A stretch of 64,000 nt of DNA, taken from assembly GCF_006345825.1 (NCBI RefSeq), contig NZ_VCIX01000070.1, positions 10,556 through 74,555 of the forward strand, in the 5' to 3' direction. Under the pieces are notes generated by a model that did not search any database, was not told where the DNA came from, and saw only the letters and a program-made list of their open reading frames with translations. This DNA comes from Paenibacillus paridis (GTDB taxonomy: Bacteria; Bacillota; Bacilli; Paenibacillales; Paenibacillaceae). The first letter of the stretch is position 1. Each line of letters starts with the position of its first letter. Made by a program: the position numbers and the translations under genes. Of this stretch, positions 1-8,193 are shown piece after piece.

Positions 1-357
1 GCGGATAAAATCTGCCGGACTGAGCTGTTCCTTGCCGGCAAGTTCCGCCTCTGGCTCCGGTTCTTCGCCGCCGTTCATAATGCGCTTGAACAACTCCTCA
101 TTATGAGTAGCGAGTGCAAAATCAATAAGCGCTTCCCGCTCGATGCGGTCAACCTCGTCTTGAATAAGCACCTCTTCAAGCTCAACGTCTTCATCGGGAA
201 TAAGAAAATTCCGGTTAGCCGAAGGAACTCTAAGCACATAATCAAATACATTATCCGCATTACGGTCGTACGCTATTATATAACCATGCTCCCCTATGGG
301 AAGGTTTTGTTCGTATTGGTCAGCCACAATGACGACCTTTGTGCCTAGTTGTAGCAT
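1..357 (-). CDS. Hypothetical protein, 3' end outside window
   Basis: An open frame of 119 codons runs from an ATG at 357 to the left edge without a stop, so only the N-terminal part is visible. The start has an AGGAG site about 10 bases upstream. The first 60 residues look like a small beta-rich domain (KVVIVADQY, GEHGYIIAYDR), followed by a very acidic stretch with several Glu/Asp runs and a GGEEPEPEAE linker. No signal peptide or membrane segment is seen. It lies on the same strand as the sigY operon and about 105 bases downstream of yxlG, so it may or may not be cotranscribed. I do not recognise the family and assign no function. Confidence 0.65.
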   Translation of the reverse strand, partial: MLQLGTKVVIVADQYEQNLPIGEHGYIIAYDRNADNVFDYVLRVPSANRNFLIPDEDVELEEVLIQDEVDRIEREALIDFALATHNEELFKRIMNGGEEPEPEAELAGKEQLSPADFIR

Positions 358-462
358 CGTCCTCAACTCCTGTTTCTTCGTCGCTGATTCTTTCACTACT
401 ATCCTACTAAAAAATAATAGCGGTGTCCAATCGAAGAGAGAGTTCATAGAGTTGTTTTTTTA

Positions 463-1308
463 TTATTCGACCGCCGAGCTTCTGCGTAGAGCGCCTGCAG
501 CCGCACAAACCGCCGCAATCATGCCGATAAAAACGACTAGTATAGCCAAGCTAAATTCTCCGCTGTCGGAAATTCCAGTAGCAACCGCCTGAGAAGCAAA
601 GCCGCTGAGCGCACCTGGACTCCAGCCAAGCGCCTTGGGAAATAACCCCGCCAGCAAGGATAACACAATCGAACTGACTAACGAGGAAAAGGCTGCTGCG
701 GCTGGGCTTCTAAGCAGCGAGCTAAAGAGTATCGCAGTGGTTACCACAAAAGATAGCCAAAGCCCATAGATGAGCAGACTGCCAATCACCTTATTCAGCG
801 GAACCGCACCAATCAGCAGCCCCGTATAGTACCATGACGCCAAATATCCTGCTGCAAGTGAACCCCATGCCAACATAAGCATTGCCGTCCATTTCGATCC
901 GACATAAGAGAGCAGCGATACTGGCTTGACGAGAATAAGCGATGCCGCTCCGCTATTGCGCTCGCCAGACACGGTGCCCATGCAGACGAGCACCAGCACT
1001 AAAATACCAAGCGTACCGAACTGCTGCAGCGTTTGAGCTAGCACCTCTGCAGCCTGCGGCAATGGAATATCAATAACGGTTCCATCCGGTAAGCTGCCAG
1101 CGTGCTCAAGTATTGCTGGCATATAATAAGTAGACACCGGCTGCATGATGCCAAGTAAAATAAAAACGAGTGGAACCCATAATAGCTTGAAGCTGCGTAC
1201 GAGCTCGAGAAGCTCCTTTTCAACCATCACCCTATACCGGGTCATGCTTGAGGATAGAGGAGGGTTGGCTACAGAAACCGACGGCGATGCCTTCGCTTCG
1301 CTGCTCAT
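463..1308 (-). CDS. yxlG: ABC-2 type transporter permease, YxlG-like
   Basis: This 281-residue integral membrane protein has about six hydrophobic segments, the first near residues 40-60 after a cytoplasmic N-terminus, and the GTVSGERNSGAASLILVKPVS loop typical of NosY/ABC-2 permeases that work with an ATPase of the YxlF type. Its start overlaps the end of the ATPase gene by four bases (ATGA), which implies translational coupling. Position as the last gene of a sigY-yxlC-D-E-F-G order identifies it as YxlG. In B. subtilis YxlF/YxlG form an exporter of unknown substrate under SigY control; the substrate here is equally unknown. Confidence 0.88.
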   Translation of the reverse strand: MSSEAKASPSVSVANPPLSSSMTRYRVMVEKELLELVRSFKLLWVPLVFILLGIMQPVSTYYMPAILEHAGSLPDGTVIDIPLPQAAEVLAQTLQQFGTLGILVLVLVCMGTVSGERNSGAASLILVKPVSLLSYVGSKWTAMLMLAWGSLAAGYLASWYYTGLLIGAVPLNKVIGSLLIYGLWLSFVVTTAILFSSLLRSPAAAAFSSLVSSIVLSLLAGLFPKALGWSPGALSGFASQAVATGISDSGEFSLAILVVFIGMIAAVCAAAGALRRSSAVE

Positions 1309-2255
1309 CCGGTCACCACCTTCATGAATAAATCTTCCAATGAGGTATGGCCAACTTCCAGCCTGCTCACCTTGACCTGCTCGTGCGCTAGCTCCTCCAT
1401 CAGCATCCTTCTAGCAGCATCCATCTCTCTGACAGTAAAACGCGCTATACCGTTTTGCAGCTGAATATCTTGAAATAAAGCACCCTCATCCTTTTTGTTC
1501 AAAAGGCTCTGAATGCGCCTAGAAAAAGAGGTCATCCAACGCTGCGAATGCTCGTCCTGCTCGACTTGGAGTTCTATCGTAGGTTTACGGTGGTCTTCGC
1601 GAATTCGGTCTATTGCCCCTTGCAAAGCAATCTGCCCGTTTCGAATGATGATGACATCATCGCAAAGCGCCTCTGCATCATGAAGCACATGAGTAGAAAA
1701 CAGCACCGTCGTTTCCTGCTTCAGCTCGCGCAGAAGTTCCAGCACTTCTTTACGGCCAAGCGGATCAAGCGCGGATACCGGCTCATCCATAACGAGCAGC
1801 TTAGGCTGGTGAACGAGCGCCTGTGCCAGACCAAGCCGCTGCTTCATTCCCCCCGAATAAGAACCGATCCGCCTCTTGGCTGCGCCGGAAATGCCGACCC
1901 GCTCAAGCAGCGCTTTGGTCCGTAGTTTGGCGGTTGCAGCGCTAAGTCCGCATAAGCGCCCCGCATAAACGAGATATTCGGTTCCCGTCATCCAAGAATA
2001 GAATGAGGGTGATTGCGGAAGGTAGCCGATTAAGCTCCGATGATGGCCGCTTTCGGCCGCCCCTTGAAATTCCATCTCGCCCGAGGTCTGCTTCAGCAGT
2101 CCGGTAATCATTCGGATTGTCGTCGTTTTGCCTGCCCCATTTGGTCCTAACAATGCCACGCAGTGCCCTTCTTTGATCGTAAAATCAATATCTGAAACGG
2201 CCTTTACAGCACCGAAAGACTTGCTCAATCCCTTCACTTGCAGCAGTGTTGTCAT
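1305..2255 (-). CDS. yxlF: ABC transporter ATP-binding protein, YxlF-like
   Basis: This 316-residue ATPase has a Walker A GPNGAGKT at residues 37-44, a signature SYSGGMKQR and a Walker B LLVMDEP. The C-terminal 80 residues form the accessory domain often found on ATPases paired with ABC-2 permeases. The open frame extends further upstream, but the ATG at 2255 gives MTTLLQV, has AAGGAGG nearby and overlaps the end of yxlE by four bases, so I chose it. It should energise the YxlG permease encoded next. By its place in the operon it is expressed from the SigY promoter at 3605-3630. Confidence 0.92.
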   Translation of the reverse strand: MTTLLQVKGLSKSFGAVKAVSDIDFTIKEGHCVALLGPNGAGKTTTIRMITGLLKQTSGEMEFQGAAESGHHRSLIGYLPQSPSFYSWMTGTEYLVYAGRLCGLSAATAKLRTKALLERVGISGAAKRRIGSYSGGMKQRLGLAQALVHQPKLLVMDEPVSALDPLGRKEVLELLRELKQETTVLFSTHVLHDAEALCDDVIIIRNGQIALQGAIDRIREDHRKPTIELQVEQDEHSQRWMTSFSRRIQSLLNKKDEGALFQDIQLQNGIARFTVREMDAARRMLMEELAHEQVKVSRLEVGHTSLEDLFMKVVTG

Positions 2256-2461
2256 CCATCCGTCCTCCTTCCCGCAATAAAGAAAGCAATCGGGCCAAAT
2301 ATATTCACAAATATAATGATCAACACCCAAACCCACTTCGGTCCCCGCGTACGCTCTGCTTTGGCGCATAATACTAACGCAATGACCATCAGGATCAATT
2401 GAATGACGATAATTGGCGCAATAATAGGCAAAATTTGCGATAAATCAATGGATTCCTTCAT
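2252..2461 (-). CDS. yxlE: PLDc_N-domain small membrane protein, YxlE-like
   Basis: This 69-residue protein has two hydrophobic segments (about residues 12-33 and 43-62) separated by a short basic, tryptophan-containing loop with the sequence GPKWVWVL and a FGPIAFF motif, as in the phospholipase-D-nuclease N-terminal-like (PLDc_N) family. In B. subtilis YxlE belongs to the sigY operon and, together with YxlD, reduces SigY activity, so a negative regulatory role at the membrane is likely. It overlaps yxlF by four bases. A homologue of the nuclease domain itself is absent; this is only the membrane anchor-like module. Confidence 0.85.
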   Translation of the reverse strand: MKESIDLSQILPIIAPIIVIQLILMVIALVLCAKAERTRGPKWVWVLIIIFVNIFGPIAFFIAGRRTDG

Positions 2462-2494
2462 AAAAAAAGCCCCTTCCTTCTAAACATGGACAGT

Positions 2495-2719
2495 TTATTC
2501 CCTTTTCTTCTTGCTTGGGCTGCGCGAAAACCACCCGCTCCGCACAAAGATAAAATAAAATAACAACGGCATTGGCGTTTGGATCAAGCCCCATAATCCC
2601 CATAGCCAAGGCATGCTATCTCGTTTGCGAGCATCGATAAATAACCAGGTGGACTGTGCAATTAGTATAGGAATGAGCACTATCCAGAACCATAGCGGCA
2701 AAACCTTCAGCTCTTCCAT
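2495..2719 (-). CDS. yxlD: YxlD-like small membrane protein
   Basis: This 74-residue protein has two membrane segments, one near residues 8-27 and another near 38-60, and a basic C-terminus ending SPSKKKRE. The longer open frame in this region starts inside yxlC; the ATG at 2719 has a GAAGGTGAG-type site upstream and overlaps the end of yxlC by 13 bases, matching the compact operon. Its size, topology and position between yxlC and yxlE identify it as the YxlD counterpart, which in B. subtilis is the main negative regulator of SigY. The assignment rests on gene order more than on sequence motifs. Confidence 0.75.
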   Translation of the reverse strand: MEELKVLPLWFWIVLIPILIAQSTWLFIDARKRDSMPWLWGLWGLIQTPMPLLFYFIFVRSGWFSRSPSKKKRE

Positions 2720-3045
2720 GTGCTCACCTTCCTTCGTCTGAACCTCATGGTGACAAATGAAATTCCGCCTACTGCGATGCAAATCTGAAGAATACCAAAC
2801 CACACCACGTTTCGGTCGAGCACCCATAACATTAGGCCAAGAATGAAACAAGCGATCAACCAAAACAGCAGCAGCTCCTTCCACAGCCGTTTTTTCATTT
2901 CTTGCTTGTGATCATCCACAAGCGCTTCAAACTGCTGCAGGCCAGGGACCTTCGGCGCATGAACAGCGTCAAACTGAGTCACCGCGTCTTTTAGCCGATC
3001 CTCGAACCACAATTGATCTTCTATTTCCTCATCAGGCTTCTTCAT
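2707..3045 (-). CDS. yxlC: YxlC-like protein of the sigY operon
   Basis: This 112-residue protein has an acidic soluble N-terminal half (KKPDEEIEDQLWFEDRLKDAV) and two adjoining hydrophobic helices around residues 55-75 and 80-98, ending in a basic tail. It overlaps the sigma-factor gene by 14 bases. In B. subtilis YxlC is encoded directly after sigY and takes part in holding SigY inactive; the topology here fits a membrane-tethered anti-sigma protein with a short cytoplasmic N-terminal region. No zinc-binding anti-sigma HxxxCxxC motif is present. Confidence 0.78.
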   Translation of the reverse strand: MKKPDEEIEDQLWFEDRLKDAVTQFDAVHAPKVPGLQQFEALVDDHKQEMKKRLWKELLLFWLIACFILGLMLWVLDRNVVWFGILQICIAVGGISFVTMRFRRRKVSTWKS

Positions 3046-3565
3046 GCTCCGTAAGCTCCTTCCGCAGCTGCTTTAAACCGTTGTACAGCCTCGATTTTAC
3101 CGTTCCGACAGGAATGTCCAGCATGGAGGAAATTTCCTCCTGCGCATAACCGTAATAATATTTAAGCAGCACGGGAATCCGGATATCGCTGCTAAGCTGC
3201 CCTAACGCTTGAAGCGCCTCCGGCCATTCGTTCCCCTGCTGTAGCGTATCAAAGCGGATCGAACGCAGAGACTGCTGCTCCTGCAGCCAATGCTTCTCCA
3301 GCTCATTTCGCCGAATTCGATCTACGACGAGCCTCGATGCGATTGTAATGAGCCAAGTTGAAAATTTCGATTTCCCTTGAAAAGTCGATATTTTCTCGAT
3401 TGCCTTCAACATCGTCTCCTGCGTAAGATCCTCTGCGCGAATTTTGTTCATCGTTACCTTAAGCAAGTACTGGTAAAGAAAAGAATACTGCTGCTGCAGC
3501 AGCTCAGAAAGCGCTCGCGAGTCGCCGCGAACCGCTTGCTTGATTAGCTTCTTCTCGTCATGCAC
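3032..3565 (-). CDS. sigY: ECF sigma factor SigY
   Basis: This 177-residue ECF sigma factor contains region 2 (AEDLTQETMLKAIEKISTFQ followed by STWLITIASRLVVDRIRR) and region 4 (YYYGYAQEEISSMLDIPVGTVKSRLYNGLKQLRK), with no extra domain. The start is GTG at 3565, preceded by AAGGAGG ten bases upstream; the nearby ATG is out of frame. It heads the order sigY-yxlC-yxlD-yxlE-yxlF-yxlG, the same as in B. subtilis, and lies behind a matching autoregulatory promoter. In B. subtilis the regulon of SigY is very small and largely limited to its own operon, so the main output here is probably the YxlFG transporter. Confidence 0.92.
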   Translation of the reverse strand: MHDEKKLIKQAVRGDSRALSELLQQQYSFLYQYLLKVTMNKIRAEDLTQETMLKAIEKISTFQGKSKFSTWLITIASRLVVDRIRRNELEKHWLQEQQSLRSIRFDTLQQGNEWPEALQALGQLSSDIRIPVLLKYYYGYAQEEISSMLDIPVGTVKSRLYNGLKQLRKELTEHEEA

Positions 3566-3604
3566 GAGCGCGTAACCTCCTTGCGTTCAATTACTTATTG
3601 CTAT

Positions 3605-3630
3605 GACGGATAGAGTCCCCATTTCGTTCA
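3605..3630 (-). promoter_or_regulatory. SigY-type autoregulatory promoter
   Basis: On the minus strand the sequence reads TGAACG, 16 bases, CGTC. This is the -35/-10 pattern of the SigY autoregulatory promoter and sits 40 bases upstream of the sigY start codon. Confidence 0.85.
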
Positions 3631-3682
3631 CTCGGTTTTCAAAAAAATATTTAAGCGATCATTTCGTTTCTAACTAAAAGAT

Positions 3683-3722
3683 AAAAAAACAGCCGTCGAA
3701 GCAAGAAACGCTTCTGCAGCTG
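3683..3722 (-). terminator. Intrinsic terminator after the PH-domain operon
   Basis: On the minus strand an imperfect stem-loop (CAGC and GAAGC pairing with GCTTC and GCTG) is followed by seven T. It lies 20 bases after the stop codon of the larger PH-domain gene and before the sigY promoter. Confidence 0.7.
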
Positions 3723-3742
3723 CTGTATGGATTGTCGCTATG

Positions 3743-5293
3743 CTATTGCTTACTAAGGCTGCGGCTGTACCACCGCCACACCGGCTCAACATCATGCCGG
3801 TCCAAGCATTTGACCTGATATTCCATAGGGCTTCCGAACGCACGAACCGATAGCGTAAGCAGTTTTTTACGCTGCTGGCCTGCCGAACGGCTCGCCCGCA
3901 TCGTAACAATCTGAGGCCGGCGAATCAAATACGTAGATCTCGATAAGAATCGGTTGCGCAGCGTGAGCTGTCCTTCTTGGAGCAGGACGCCTGCTGCTAG
4001 GTAACAGCTCCTTCTCCACCAGAGCATCAGTGGCAAAAGCAGCAGCGACCATAATCCATCTGTCTTGAAAAACACAATGCATCCCGCACAGATGAGCGCG
4101 GTAATCAGCAGCTCTATTCTTACGTAATAAAGCAGCGCTCGCTTCGGCGCCCCTGCCAATGCCTCATTCGATGGCAGCTTCATCTGAGGAACAAAATCAT
4201 GCAGCACCCGCTCAATATCTGCCCGTTTCAAGAATGGATGCAGCATCAACTGCTCCTTCTTGTCTGAGGATACGATCTGGAGCTGAATTTCCGCGTAGCC
4301 GAACGCTTGGCGCAGCAAACCTTCATTGACGATGACAGCCTGAACCTTCTTCGGATCAAAAACAAATGACTTTTTCTCCAGCAGGCCATAAGAAACCGAA
4401 ATCTGATTGCCATCCCTTTTGACGGAAAATCCGCTGTATTTGAGAATGTATAACAGGATGGAAAGCAGCCATGCACATCCAATGCCTGCAATAACAACAA
4501 TGACAATAAAAATGACCCCTGGCATAAAGCTGGCCGAATCCTCTACAACCGTCTCGAAAAAGTGATCGGGCAGCAGTTGGTTAATCAAATCATCGGCAAA
4601 CGAGTACACACCGGCCATAAAAGCGGCAACAAGCCCGAAATTCGTGGATGTGGCCGCCGCTTGCAACAATTGCAGCGGTCGAAGCGTAAAACTTGGCAAG
4701 GCTCGGCTTGGCTCGGCTGCTGGAGCTGATTGTGATCTCTTATTCTCGATCGGCTTGTCATTAATTTTGATGACAGGCCCTTGAGCTAGTGCGGCTGGCT
4801 GGTCCGATTGTGTAGTTAGATCTATCGGGCTGATGGTTTCCGTGCTCGTAGTCGCTTGTTTTCTCAGGACGCGCTGAATATCATTCGCTTCCTTCACCGA
4901 GAGCGCAGGCAGTATGCCTTCGGCCTTCTTGTTGCCGCCAGGCGTCTCGATCTTCACCTGCGCAACGCCGAGTATTCGCTGCACAAGCGGCTGCTCTACG
5001 TTGACAGAATGGATGCGTCCATAATAGATGGTTTTCTCGTCTCGCAGCAGCAAGCCCTTTCGAATGATGATTCGGTCCTCCTCCAGCCAAAAGCCGAAGC
5101 TTCTCCATTCAAGGAAACTGAAAACCGTAACGATGATTGCTAATGCGCCAGCTCCGGCATACCAATACCAAGCCAACTCGGTCCAATCCGTTCCCCTTAC
5201 CAAGCCGATTAATATAAATGGCAAGAAGCCGCGAATCGTCTGCAGCAGCCCAAACAAAACATAGATGGGATGTAGCGTGCGGCGCTTACTCAT
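3743..5293 (-). CDS. ydbT: PH-domain membrane protein, YdbT-like
   Basis: This protein of about 516 residues has repeated bacterial PH (bPH2) domains, each following a pair of membrane helices: helices near residues 10-60, a first domain with GLLLRDEKTIYYGRIHSVNVEQP, helices in the middle around residues 210-290, a second domain (YGLLEKKSFVFDPKKVQAV), and a third helix pair and domain near the C-terminus. YdbT and its small partner YdbS have this plan in Bacilli. I chose the ATG at 5293 because AAGGTGG lies nine bases upstream; an earlier ATG at 5302 has no usable spacing. A proline/alanine-rich linker of about 60 residues sits between the first domain and the second helix pair. Function is unknown beyond a membrane-envelope role inferred from the family. 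Confidence 0.8.
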   Translation of the reverse strand: MSKRRTLHPIYVLFGLLQTIRGFLPFILIGLVRGTDWTELAWYWYAGAGALAIIVTVFSFLEWRSFGFWLEEDRIIIRKGLLLRDEKTIYYGRIHSVNVEQPLVQRILGVAQVKIETPGGNKKAEGILPALSVKEANDIQRVLRKQATTSTETISPIDLTTQSDQPAALAQGPVIKINDKPIENKRSQSAPAAEPSRALPSFTLRPLQLLQAAATSTNFGLVAAFMAGVYSFADDLINQLLPDHFFETVVEDSASFMPGVIFIVIVVIAGIGCAWLLSILLYILKYSGFSVKRDGNQISVSYGLLEKKSFVFDPKKVQAVIVNEGLLRQAFGYAEIQLQIVSSDKKEQLMLHPFLKRADIERVLHDFVPQMKLPSNEALAGAPKRALLYYVRIELLITALICAGCIVFFKTDGLWSLLLLPLMLWWRRSCYLAAGVLLQEGQLTLRNRFLSRSTYLIRRPQIVTMRASRSAGQQRKKLLTLSVRAFGSPMEYQVKCLDRHDVEPVWRWYSRSLSKQ

Positions 5294-5765
5294 CCTGATC
5301 ATCCACCTTCGCCAAAATGCCGATTCTCCGTTTCAGATGCTCTGCTTCCGTCTGTTTTAAACCGCTGATTTTATGCGTAGTGGCAGCCGTCACAACCGAA
5401 ACGCTGGCTAGGTTATACTTTCGCATTAAAGGGCCGCTTTCCAGCTCAACATGCTGCACGCGCACCATCGGAACCAACACATTGCTTATAAAAATAAGGC
5501 CAGACTGGATCTCCAGCTCATCATCAAACAGCTCATATTGAAACCGGGTATACTTCATCCTCGGAATAAGCCAAATAAACAGGATGAATGTAAGGAAAAC
5601 GATTGACAAGGCGATCCAACCGGGGATGAGCGTCCAATCCCAAAGGGAAGCACAGGCCAAATAAGCGATGATGACGGCTAGAAACACACCATGCGTAATT
5701 AAACCGCTAATCCGATAAACTTTAATATAATCGCGATGAAGCCGATTCGATAACTCCCGATTCAT
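5286..5765 (-). CDS. ydbS: PH-domain membrane protein, YdbS-like
   Basis: This 159-residue protein has a basic N-terminus, two membrane helices around residues 20-70, and one bPH2 domain with the characteristic ISNVLVPMVRVQHVELESGPLMRKYNLASVSV segment. It overlaps the start of the larger PH-domain gene by eight bases, the same pairing as YdbS/YdbT in Bacilli, so the two probably form a complex in the membrane. An earlier ATG at 5771 has a GAGGGAG site only two bases away; the ATG at 5765 gives normal spacing and is preferred. It starts 22 bases after the M24 peptidase gene and is probably cotranscribed with it. Confidence 0.8.
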   Translation of the reverse strand: MNRELSNRLHRDYIKVYRISGLITHGVFLAVIIAYLACASLWDWTLIPGWIALSIVFLTFILFIWLIPRMKYTRFQYELFDDELEIQSGLIFISNVLVPMVRVQHVELESGPLMRKYNLASVSVVTAATTHKISGLKQTEAEHLKRRIGILAKVDDQDE

Positions 5766-5786
5766 TCCCATATCTCCCTCATGTCA

Positions 5787-7010
5787 CTAAGGCAGGACAA
5801 TAAGCTCCGCCTTCGAACGAGTCAGCGCTTTAGCGCCCTGCTCTGTAATCAAATAGCTGTTCTCGATCCCTACAACGCCTTGGCCCGGAAACGTGAATTT
5901 CGGTTCTACCGCGATGACCATGCCAGTCTCCAGCGGCATTTGAAAACCTTTGGCAAGCACCGGCCACTCGTCTATTTCCAGTCCGATGCCGTGGCCGAGA
6001 AACTTCGCCTGGTCAGCGCCAAAACCCATAAAGTGGTCCGTCAGCTTAGCCGCAGCGCACAGTTCAAGCGCATCTTCGTACAGCTTCGAGCATAACGTCC
6101 CGGGTACCATTTGCTTCTCAGAGGAAGCCATAATCTTCTCTGATATCCCATAAGCATATTGCAGTGACTCAGGCAATTCTCCGATTACCGCTGTTCGGGT
6201 CTGGTCAATGACATAACCATCCACGCAGCAGCCAATATCGATAAGAATCGGAACGTTGCGCTTGATGAGTGAGCGGCTCACGCTCTGTGGCGATGCAGCA
6301 CCCAGTCCCAAACCTCCGGCAGGTCCGTCAAAATAGGATGGAACAGCGGCTTCCGCTCCTGAAATGACCATCCCCGTCGTAATTTCCTGATTAAAACCGC
6401 GCATGCGCATCAAGCCGATATGTCCGCGTATGCGCAGCTCATATTCAACGCGTGCCATCCAAGCGAGCTCGCTAACGCCTTCCTTCAGGTCATTCAGCGC
6501 TTCATTCAACGCTTCTGCCACAACTTCGGCTGCTGCTTCGATTCGGCTGATCTCCCAAGGCGCTTTGATCATCCGGAGCTTGCGCACGATCGCTGAACCG
6601 TCTATGAGCTCAGAACGTCCTTGCTTGCTTATTAATTCCATAAGCTTCAGATATAGCTGCGCTGGCAGTACATCCAAATCAGCTGCAATCTGAATTCCTT
6701 CGCTCTTATCAAACAAATACGCATACTGCTTGGCCAGCGTTTCTCCAAACATGCGAAAAGCCCCAAGCTCCGCCACGCGCAGTGCCGTCTCCTGCCTCGC
6801 GCGCTGAACGCTGCGCCGTACATAAAAAGTAGCCTCTCCAGCGCTAGGGACAAACAAATATCCATTTTGCATCGATCCGCTGAAATAATACAAATCGACA
6901 TTTTGCGTGATGAGAAAAGCATCAATGTGTGCCAGCTGCATCGCTTCCTGAAGACGTGCGATACGCTCGTTGACTAGCTCGGCAGGTATATCCGGTACAA
7001 TATCTATCAC
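5787..7010 (-). CDS. M24 family Xaa-Pro peptidase
   Basis: This 407-residue protein has an N-terminal creatinase-like domain (residues 1-150) and a C-terminal pita-bread domain. The dinuclear metal ligands expected for M24 are visible: two Asp in CVDGYVIDQTRT, His in FLGHGIGLEIDEWP, Glu in AVEPKF and Glu in GIENSY. This fits a cytoplasmic Xaa-Pro dipeptidase or aminopeptidase that splits X-Pro peptide bonds. The sequence also carries the GFNQEITTGMVISG segment seen in PepQ/YqhT-type members. It is upstream of the PH-domain pair on the same strand. The exact substrate, dipeptide or longer peptide, cannot be decided from sequence. Confidence 0.85.
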   Translation of the reverse strand: MIDIVPDIPAELVNERIARLQEAMQLAHIDAFLITQNVDLYYFSGSMQNGYLFVPSAGEATFYVRRSVQRARQETALRVAELGAFRMFGETLAKQYAYLFDKSEGIQIAADLDVLPAQLYLKLMELISKQGRSELIDGSAIVRKLRMIKAPWEISRIEAAAEVVAEALNEALNDLKEGVSELAWMARVEYELRIRGHIGLMRMRGFNQEITTGMVISGAEAAVPSYFDGPAGGLGLGAASPQSVSRSLIKRNVPILIDIGCCVDGYVIDQTRTAVIGELPESLQYAYGISEKIMASSEKQMVPGTLCSKLYEDALELCAAAKLTDHFMGFGADQAKFLGHGIGLEIDEWPVLAKGFQMPLETGMVIAVEPKFTFPGQGVVGIENSYLITEQGAKALTRSKAELIVLP

Positions 7011-7069
7011 TTCTGACCTCAGCTCCTATAAGTTCCCTCCCCTTATTACACCAATTTTCCAAATGCTAG

Positions 7070-7555
7070 TCAACCGGATACGAGCTCGGCCGCCCCCTTT
7101 ATGTACCATTCTATCGGTTCCATGACTTGAAATGCTCTCGGGTATACCATATGGACGATCATAATGACTCCCGGCTTTCTCAGCGTAACCTCATAATCAT
7201 ATTCAGCATTTCGGTAAGTATACGGAAAGGCTTGCTCCGCATTCACCACTTCAAAAACGACCACCTTTACTTGATGCTTCAAAAAAGAGGACGGCAGCGG
7301 CACGCCTAGCGCATCCAGCCTCAAGTTTTCTCTTAAATACAAAGAAGCAGCGCCCGCAGCTTCCTCGGGCGCCAAGCGGAGCAGTCCCTCGCCAAGCGCT
7401 TCCAGATCGAGCTGCTGAGCTGCGGCATGCGCGGCCCGATTAATTGCATGCTTCCCCTGGAATAAAGTCTTCATTGCGAGCTCCTCCTCCACCTGCAGCA
7501 GATGAATCGAAACCCAGACCGTCATCATCACTACGATAAGCAGCAGCTTGTACAT
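7070..7555 (-). CDS. Tad-locus minor-pilin-like protein 2
   Basis: This 161-residue protein starts with one hydrophobic helix (residues 3-20, MYKLLLIVVMMTVWVSIHLL) followed by an amphipathic helix and a soluble domain, a pseudopilin-like plan. It is the last gene of the Tad operon, 21 bases after the preceding minor-pilin-like gene. No GxxxxE prepilin cleavage motif is present before the hydrophobic stretch, so it may be a membrane-anchored component and not a processed pilin. In function it may correspond to TadE/TadG-type minor subunits, but I cannot align it with them by eye. Family membership is unresolved. Confidence 0.6.
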   Translation of the reverse strand: MYKLLLIVVMMTVWVSIHLLQVEEELAMKTLFQGKHAINRAAHAAAQQLDLEALGEGLLRLAPEEAAGAASLYLRENLRLDALGVPLPSSFLKHQVKVVVFEVVNAEQAFPYTYRNAEYDYEVTLRKPGVIMIVHMVYPRAFQVMEPIEWYIKGAAELVSG

Positions 7556-7576
7556 CGATTCACCCGCTTTCTTCGC

Positions 7577-8002
7577 TTAAGGGACATATTCGCTCATTTT
7601 CATGCCAAATGCTTTTATTCGCTCATCAGGCAAAGGCGGTGTCAGCCCGATCAAACGATCGATATCAAACAAACCTTCATAGGGATAGCTCATCGTTAAA
7701 GAGATGCCAGTTCCGCGGATTAGAGGCATGCTTGAATTGGATGCGGTAAGCCCGCTTGTCGTAGAAAGCTCAAATGTTATGTTCTCTGCCCGCATCCCAA
7801 AACGGGAAATCCGCTGCCGAGACTGCTCCTGCATCTCCTCGCTAATGTAACCATATGCCCCGCTTGCTCCTACCTCCAGCAAATAATCAACCTCCTGCTG
7901 CAGTACCGCTTGTCTGACAATAAGAACATGCTTATAGATAGGAGAGAACATTAACCAGCAGAGAAGTCCGGCAAACAACACAAAAACCAAAATTTGCTTC
8001 AC
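7577..8002 (-). CDS. Tad-locus minor-pilin-like protein 1
   Basis: This 141-residue protein has an N-terminal membrane helix (residues 4-22) and a soluble part with predicted beta strands (NITFELSTTSG, GTGISLTMSYPYEG). The start is GTG, overlapping the stop codon of the preceding 48-codon gene (GTGA), with AGGGG nine bases upstream. It is encoded in the Tad operon between the tiny membrane peptides and the last gene. The layout (anchor plus beta-rich exported domain) suggests an envelope component of the pilus-like machine, but no known domain is recognised. Confidence 0.6.
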   Translation of the reverse strand: MKQILVFVLFAGLLCWLMFSPIYKHVLIVRQAVLQQEVDYLLEVGASGAYGYISEEMQEQSRQRISRFGMRAENITFELSTTSGLTASNSSMPLIRGTGISLTMSYPYEGLFDIDRLIGLTPPLPDERIKAFGMKMSEYVP

Positions 8003-8145
8003 GGATTCGTTCCCCTAATATGGCTGCCGATCGCACTGCCCGCACCGTCCAACTGCTTCTTCATGCCTGCATCACCTTCTGTGACAGTCTGATAGAGCAA
8101 AATAACAGTGACGAGCAGCAGCATCGAAATTAAAATTCCACGCAT
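7999..8145 (-). CDS. Tiny Tad-locus membrane peptide B
   Basis: This 48-residue open frame starts with ATG at 8145 and overlaps the following gene by four bases. It begins MRGILISMLLLVTVILLYQTV, a single membrane helix directly after a two-residue basic start, and continues with a small Gly/Lys-rich tail. It is clearly related to the 49-residue peptide encoded just upstream (shared MRxIL start, helix of equal length, similar tail), so the two arose by duplication. Size and place after tadC would fit a Flp-type pilin, but the basic leader and Gly-x-x-x-x-Glu cleavage site of Flp are missing. The ribosome binding site is weak (GGGGG ten or more bases upstream). Confidence 0.6.
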   Translation of the reverse strand: MRGILISMLLLVTVILLYQTVTEGDAGMKKQLDGAGSAIGSHIRGTNP

Positions 8146-8193
8146 AAAACGGATACCCCCATCCTCACTGGAGTATAAATATGTTGAAGGAAG

